From: an uncultured Rubrobacteraceae bacterium
GTDB lineage: Bacteria > Actinomycetota > Rubrobacteria > Rubrobacterales > Rubrobacteraceae
Assembly (NCBI GenBank): GCA_902806105.1
Contig: CADCVI010000119.1
Location: 1 to 8,925 of the forward strand
Length of the DNA: 8,925 bases
Direction of reading: 5' to 3'
Shown here one piece after another: positions 5,299 through 8,925 of this stretch. A program made the translations under genes and the position numbers. The notes under the pieces are model-generated. The model was not told where the DNA came from, made no database searches, and saw only the letters and a list, made by a program, of their open reading frames with translations. Each line of letters begins with the position of its first letter. Position 1 is the stretch's first letter.

Positions 5299-6370
5299 CC
5301 TGCTGCGCAAGGGCCTGGAGGCCCCGATTTGCCTGACCTGGGAGGTCACCTACGAGTGCAACCTCCGCTGCGCCCACTGCCTCTCCGCCTCCGACCACGC
5401 GCGGCCGGGCGAGCTGACGACCGAAGAAGCCAAGGCCCTCATAGACCAGTGGGCCGAGATGAAGGTCTTCTACATCAACGTCGGCGGCGGCGAGCCCCTG
5501 ACGAGGCCGGACTTCTTCGAGCTCATGGACTACAGCCTCGACAACGGTATCGGGGTGAAATTCAGCACCAACGGCACGCTCGTCGACGACGCGGCGGCCG
5601 ATTGGATCGCTTCCAGGAACTACCTCGACGTGCAGATCTCCCTGGACGGCGCGACGGCCGAGACGAACGACCCCGTGCGCGGGACCGGCTCCTACAAGCG
5701 CGCGAGAAGGGCGATGGAACGCCTGGCGGAGCGCGGGTTCAAGTTCAAGATAAACTCCGTCCTCACCAAGCAGAACTTCCACCAGCTCAACGATTTGTAT
5801 GACCTCGCGAACGGCTACGGCGGCGAGCTTCGACTGACGCGCCTGCGTCCGTCGGGACGCGGGGTGAGCGTCTGGGATGCGATGCGCCCGACCCGCGAGC
5901 AGAACCGCACGCTCTACGACTGGCTTCACGCCCACCCCGACGTCCTGACCGGCGACTCGTTCTTCCACCTCTCGGCCTATGGACAGGAGCTTCAGGGCAT
6001 GAACATGTGCGGAGCCGGGCGCATCGTGTGCTGCGTGGACCCGGTGGGCGAGGTCTACGCCTGCCCGTTCGTGCTCGCCCCCGAGTTTTCCGGCGGCAAC
6101 GTCCGGGACGAGGGCGGCTTCGCCGGCGTGTGGCGCTCCTCACCGCTCTTCGAGCACCTGCGTGAGTGGCAGGTGGGAGGCACGTGCCAGACCTGCAACG
6201 CCTACGACCTGTGCCACGGCGGCTGCATGGCCGTCAAGCACTTCACCGGCCGCTCGATCGACGCCCCCGACCCCGATTGCGTCTTCGGCAACGGGGACGA
6301 GCGGCCGGCTGGGGGCACCTTCGTGCCGTTGCAGGCGAAGAGCAGGGTCGGTTTCGCCGGCGGGGCTTGA
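5288..6370 (+). CDS. mftC: Mycofactocin radical SAM maturase MftC
   Basis: A 360-residue radical SAM/SPASM enzyme of normal family length. The SAM-cluster motif CNLRCAHC supplies C24, C28 and C31. GGGEP (66-70) is the SAM-binding motif, and STNGT (93-97) and ISLDG (117-121) follow in the barrel. The C-terminal SPASM region has Cys at 241, 248, 249, 259, 300, 303, 309, 313 and 331, enough for two auxiliary 4Fe-4S clusters. MftC uses S-adenosylmethionine twice: it oxidatively decarboxylates the C-terminal Tyr of MftA, then forms a carbon-carbon bond to the penultimate Val. It starts at GTG 5288 inside the end of mftB, with a purine-rich GGGAAAGGG upstream. The last 25 or so residues (after C331) are variable. 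Nothing suggests damage. Confidence 0.95.
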   Translation: MSYDLLRKGLEAPICLTWEVTYECNLRCAHCLSASDHARPGELTTEEAKALIDQWAEMKVFYINVGGGEPLTRPDFFELMDYSLDNGIGVKFSTNGTLVDDAAADWIASRNYLDVQISLDGATAETNDPVRGTGSYKRARRAMERLAERGFKFKINSVLTKQNFHQLNDLYDLANGYGGELRLTRLRPSGRGVSVWDAMRPTREQNRTLYDWLHAHPDVLTGDSFFHLSAYGQELQGMNMCGAGRIVCCVDPVGEVYACPFVLAPEFSGGNVRDEGGFAGVWRSSPLFEHLREWQVGGTCQTCNAYDLCHGGCMAVKHFTGRSIDAPDPDCVFGNGDERPAGGTFVPLQAKSRVGFAGGA

Positions 6371-6418
6371 ACCGGGCAACCAACGGGGTGTGCGGGTAGG
6401 CTTCTAGCGGCGGGTGGC

Positions 6419-6448
6419 GGCGACTGTTAGCATCAAGCTACAGTCGTC
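6419..6448 (+). promoter_or_regulatory. Hairpin upstream of the alcohol dehydrogenase
   Basis: CGACTG (6421-6426) pairs with CAGTCG (6441-6446), and TAGC (6428-6431) with GCTA (6437-6440). There is a single bulged T6427 and a 5-nt loop, and two more outer pairs if G-U is allowed. It lies 25 nt before the dehydrogenase ATG. It may be an mftC terminator, a regulator-binding dyad or a processing site. No convincing promoter boxes were found beside it. Confidence 0.45.
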
Positions 6449-6473
6449 ACGACCAGGGGAAAAGGAGTAGACG

Positions 6474-7676
6474 ATGAAGTCACGAGCCGCCGTCATCTAC
6501 GGGGAAGGCCAGGAGTTCAAGGTAGAGGAGATCGAGGTAGACGATCCCAGCGAGGGCGAGGTCCTCATCCACATAGCGGCCTCCGGCCTCTGCCACTCGG
6601 ACTACCATATGGTCACCGGTGAGTGGACCGGGAACCTGTACTACCCGATGGTAGGCGGGCACGAGGGCGCCGGCATCGTGGAGAAGGTCGGGCCTGGCGT
6701 TACCAAGGTCAAGCCCGGAGACCACGTGCTCCTTACCTTTATGCCGGCCTGCGGTACGTGCCGCTTCTGCTCCATGGGGCAGAGCTTCATCTGCGACAGG
6801 GGGGCCGGCCTCATCGCGGGTCCACAAATGGACGGCACGTTCCGCATGCACAACCAGGGGGGGCAGGACCTCGGCCAGTTCTGTCACATCTCGACCCTCA
6901 GCGAGTGGACCGTTGCCCCGCAGGAATCGGTCGTGCCCATACCCGAGTACTTCGACCTGGAGAAGATCTGCATCGTGGGTTGCTGCGTGCCTACCGGGTT
7001 CGGCTCGGCGGTCAACTCGGCCGATGTGCAGCCCGGAGAGACCGTCGTCATCATCGGCATCGGCGGCGTGGGTATCAACGCCGTTCAGGGCGCGGCCGTG
7101 AAGGGGGCATCGCAGGTCATCGCCGTGGACCTCGTGGACTTCAAGCTGGAGATGGCCGAGGAGTTAGGCGCCACCCATACCATCAACGCCAATCAGCAAG
7201 ACCCGGTGGAGAGGGTGCTCGAGCTGACCAACGGCGTCGGCGCCGACAAGTCGATCGTCACCATCGACAACGTCCTGCCCGAACACGTGGGCCAGGCTTT
7301 CCGGGCCCTACGCAAGGGTGGTCGCGCCGTGATCACCGGCATCGCGCGCGGCGATATCGGCCACATAGACGTCTCACCCCAGGAACTGACGATGTACGCC
7401 AAGGAGGTGATAGGCACCTTCTACGGGCACTCGCCCGTGCATGCCGACCTCGCGCGCTACCTGGATCTCTATCGGGTCGGCAAGGTCAAGGTCGATGAGC
7501 TGACCACCCGTACCTACACGCTCGACGAGGTCAACCAGGGCTTCCAGGACATGCTCGACGGGAAGAATATCCGCGGCGTCGTCTCCTACGGCTGGGCCAC
7601 CGGCCACGATGCCGAGGCCGGTGGTCCAGCCTTCTCCGCTGAAGGCGCCGTCACCGGCCGCGACGGCGAGGCCTAA
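6474..7676 (+). CDS. NDMA-dependent zinc alcohol dehydrogenase (mycofactocin-linked nicotinoprotein)
   Basis: A 400-residue medium-chain dehydrogenase. Catalytic zinc ligands are C40 (GLCHSDYH), H63 with E64 (GGHEGAG) and C170 or C171. The structural zinc site is C93, C96, C99 and C107. The NAD Rossmann motif GIGGVG is at 195-200, with an acidic D219 favouring NAD. Sequence style and context fit the NDMA-dependent family named after a Rubrobacter xylanophilus member. In that family NADH stays bound, N,N-dimethyl-4-nitrosoaniline can act as artificial acceptor, and mycofactocin is the likely natural one. It should oxidise primary alcohols to aldehydes, possibly formaldehyde-related substrates too; the exact substrate is open. 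ATG with AAAGGAG 6 nt upstream. The last 25 or so residues (from about 375) are a Gly/Ala/Glu-rich tail beyond the conserved VVSYGW end. Confidence 0.93.
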   Translation: MKSRAAVIYGEGQEFKVEEIEVDDPSEGEVLIHIAASGLCHSDYHMVTGEWTGNLYYPMVGGHEGAGIVEKVGPGVTKVKPGDHVLLTFMPACGTCRFCSMGQSFICDRGAGLIAGPQMDGTFRMHNQGGQDLGQFCHISTLSEWTVAPQESVVPIPEYFDLEKICIVGCCVPTGFGSAVNSADVQPGETVVIIGIGGVGINAVQGAAVKGASQVIAVDLVDFKLEMAEELGATHTINANQQDPVERVLELTNGVGADKSIVTIDNVLPEHVGQAFRALRKGGRAVITGIARGDIGHIDVSPQELTMYAKEVIGTFYGHSPVHADLARYLDLYRVGKVKVDELTTRTYTLDEVNQGFQDMLDGKNIRGVVSYGWATGHDAEAGGPAFSAEGAVTGRDGEA

Positions 7677-7686
7677 CGCCGCCACC

Positions 7687-8925
7687 GTGGACCTGCGCCG
7701 CGTCCAAGACGGGATCCGGCGCGAGGTCGTCGGCCGCGAGGAGGAGGCCCAGCTTCTCCTCGCGGCCCTGGGCGCGGGCCGCGACCTCCTCCTCGAAGGC
7801 CCGCCGGGCACCAGCAAGTCCACCATCCTGCGCGCCGTCACCGCCCTGAACGGCACCACCTTGCGCTTCGTCGAGGGGAACGCCGACCTCACGCCCTCGA
7901 AGCTCGTCGGCCACCACAGCCCCTCGCGCGTCCTGCAGGAGGACTACAACCCCGAGAACTTCGTCCACGGACCCCTGCCGCTCGCGATGCAGGAGGGCGG
8001 CCTGCTTTACATCGAGGAGCTCAACCGGGTCCCCGAGGACACCCTGAACGCCCTCCTGACCGCGATGGCCGAGCGCGAGCTGACCGTCCCGCGCGCCGGG
8101 ACCGTGCGCGCCGAGCCCGGCTTCCGGGTGGTCGCGGCCATGAACCCCTTCGACAACATAGGCACGGCCCGCTTGAGCGGGGCGATCACCGACCGGCTGT
8201 GCCGGGTGCGCATGGGCTACCAGCCCGAGGGCGAGGAACGGGACATAGTCTCCCGCCGCACGAGCAGCCCGGACGCCTGGCTCGTCCGGCTCGCCGTCCG
8301 AGCGGCCCGCCTCACCCGCGATCATCCGGACCTGCGCATGGGCGCGTCCGTGCGCGCCGCCATCGACTTCGTGCTGGTCGCGGAGCAGCTGGCGATGCTG
8401 CGCGATGTCACGCCCTCCCAAGCACCTGGGGACGAGGACGCGCGGCGCGCCCTCGTGACGGCGGCCCAGACCGCCTTCTCCATCAAGATCGCCGTCCGCG
8501 AGGCCTCTCGCCGCACGGCGGACGAGATCGTCGCCGAGGTCGTGGACGCCGCCCTCGCCGATCCACCCCCCCCGGACGACGCCGAAGGCACGCGACCGAA
8601 CCCCCAGGGTGCGGACGACAAAGGCCCAAAGGGCGACGGAGGCGAGAGCGACCCGTCCCAACAACGTACGGGCGGGACCGGTGCGGCGCCGGGGATGCCG
8701 AGCGGGGTGGCCGGCGGGCGGGTGTACAGCGGTGAGGAGGCGTACGGCGCGGCAGGGCGGCGCACGGTGGGAGGAACGATGTACGCATCCTTCGCCAGGG
8801 AGCACCCGGAGCTGGTCGAACGGATGCGCGGGGCCGAGAAGAGCCCGGTCGCGCTGGAGAAGGCACTGGAAGGTGAGGAGGGGGACCCGCTGGAGATTCT
8901 GGGCGAGATGGCCGACCTGTACGAC
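7687..8925 (+). CDS. MoxR-type AAA+ ATPase with C-terminal extension (3' end outside the window)
   Basis: An open frame of at least 413 codons running to the last base. Residues about 1-290 form a MoxR/CbbQ-like AAA+ module: Walker A GPPGTSKST (38-46), Walker B LLYIEELN (106-113, with Glu in the usual Asp place), sensor 1 AAMNP (150-154) and the SGAITDR element (164-170). Such ATPases usually work with a von Willebrand A protein to insert metals or activate oxidoreductases. After about residue 297 comes a Pro/Gly/Asp-rich linker to about 345. A second region, with GGTMYASFAREHPELVERM and an acidic stretch, is then cut by the window edge. The start is uncertain: GTG 7687 begins near the family's N-terminus but has a weak ribosome site, and in-frame ATG 7609 and GTG 7621 lie inside the dehydrogenase gene. 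The close spacing suggests an operon with it. Confidence 0.85.
   Translation, partial: MDLRRVQDGIRREVVGREEEAQLLLAALGAGRDLLLEGPPGTSKSTILRAVTALNGTTLRFVEGNADLTPSKLVGHHSPSRVLQEDYNPENFVHGPLPLAMQEGGLLYIEELNRVPEDTLNALLTAMAERELTVPRAGTVRAEPGFRVVAAMNPFDNIGTARLSGAITDRLCRVRMGYQPEGEERDIVSRRTSSPDAWLVRLAVRAARLTRDHPDLRMGASVRAAIDFVLVAEQLAMLRDVTPSQAPGDEDARRALVTAAQTAFSIKIAVREASRRTADEIVAEVVDAALADPPPPDDAEGTRPNPQGADDKGPKGDGGESDPSQQRTGGTGAAPGMPSGVAGGRVYSGEEAYGAAGRRTVGGTMYASFAREHPELVERMRGAEKSPVALEKALEGEEGDPLEILGEMADLYD

Noticed and set aside
4901..5968. Long open frame on the - strand opposite mftB and mftC
   Set aside because: It is the mirror of two clearly identified genes and shows no family motifs.
7651..8805. 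Long open frame on the - strand opposite the MoxR-like gene
   Set aside because: The + strand carries Walker A, Walker B and sensor motifs; the - strand translation has no recognisable domain.
1..8925. tRNA, rRNA, CRISPR array, insertion sequence or attachment site
   Set aside because: No cloverleaf, no regularly spaced repeats, no transposase and no terminal repeats were seen on reading through both strands.

Overview
This is a high-GC actinobacterial window. Rubrobacter or a close relative is the best guess, because the gene set combines a mycofactocin locus, an NDMA-dependent alcohol dehydrogenase of the family first defined in Rubrobacter xylanophilus, and GTG starts with strong GGAGG ribosome binding sites. 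The taxonomy is inferred from gene content and style; no marker gene is present.

Left part (1-2588): the window opens inside the 3' end of meaB, the GTPase chaperone of methylmalonyl-CoA mutase, on the + strand. A perfect 14-bp inverted repeat containing the meaB stop codon separates it from a convergent Baeyer-Villiger monooxygenase (BVMO) on the - strand. Upstream of the BVMO is a frameshifted, 5'-truncated remnant that looks like the C-terminal part of an alpha/beta-hydrolase-3 esterase. It keeps a ribosome binding site and lies behind a near-consensus promoter that now probably drives the BVMO through a long leader.

Middle (2589-3588): a MOSC-domain protein on the - strand carries an unusual C-terminal extension that looks like a small OB-type beta domain. 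It is divergent from the mycofactocin locus. The gap between them is relatively AT-rich and holds a very good sigma-70-type promoter (TTGACC-17-TATTCT) pointing into mftA.

Right part (3589-8925): the mycofactocin core runs as mftA (62-aa RiPP precursor ending IDGMCGVY), a mycofactocin-coupled SDR dehydrogenase, mftB (PqqD-like peptide chaperone), mftC (radical SAM/SPASM maturase, overlapping mftB by 11 nt) and an NDMA-dependent zinc alcohol dehydrogenase. A MoxR-type AAA+ ATPase begins almost at once and runs off the right edge. MftB presents MftA to MftC, which oxidatively decarboxylates the C-terminal Tyr and crosslinks it to Val. The finished redox cofactor is thought to reoxidise the tightly held NADH of nicotinoproteins such as the SDR and the alcohol dehydrogenase. 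mftD, mftE, mftF, mftG and a mftR regulator are not in the window.

The least ordinary material is: the SDR inserted between mftA and mftB; a 294-nt region after mftA holding a strong hairpin, a 16-bp palindrome and a possible branched RNA; the MOSC fusion; the decayed esterase with living control signals; and the MoxR-like protein with a long C-terminal extension attached to the alcohol dehydrogenase end of the cluster.
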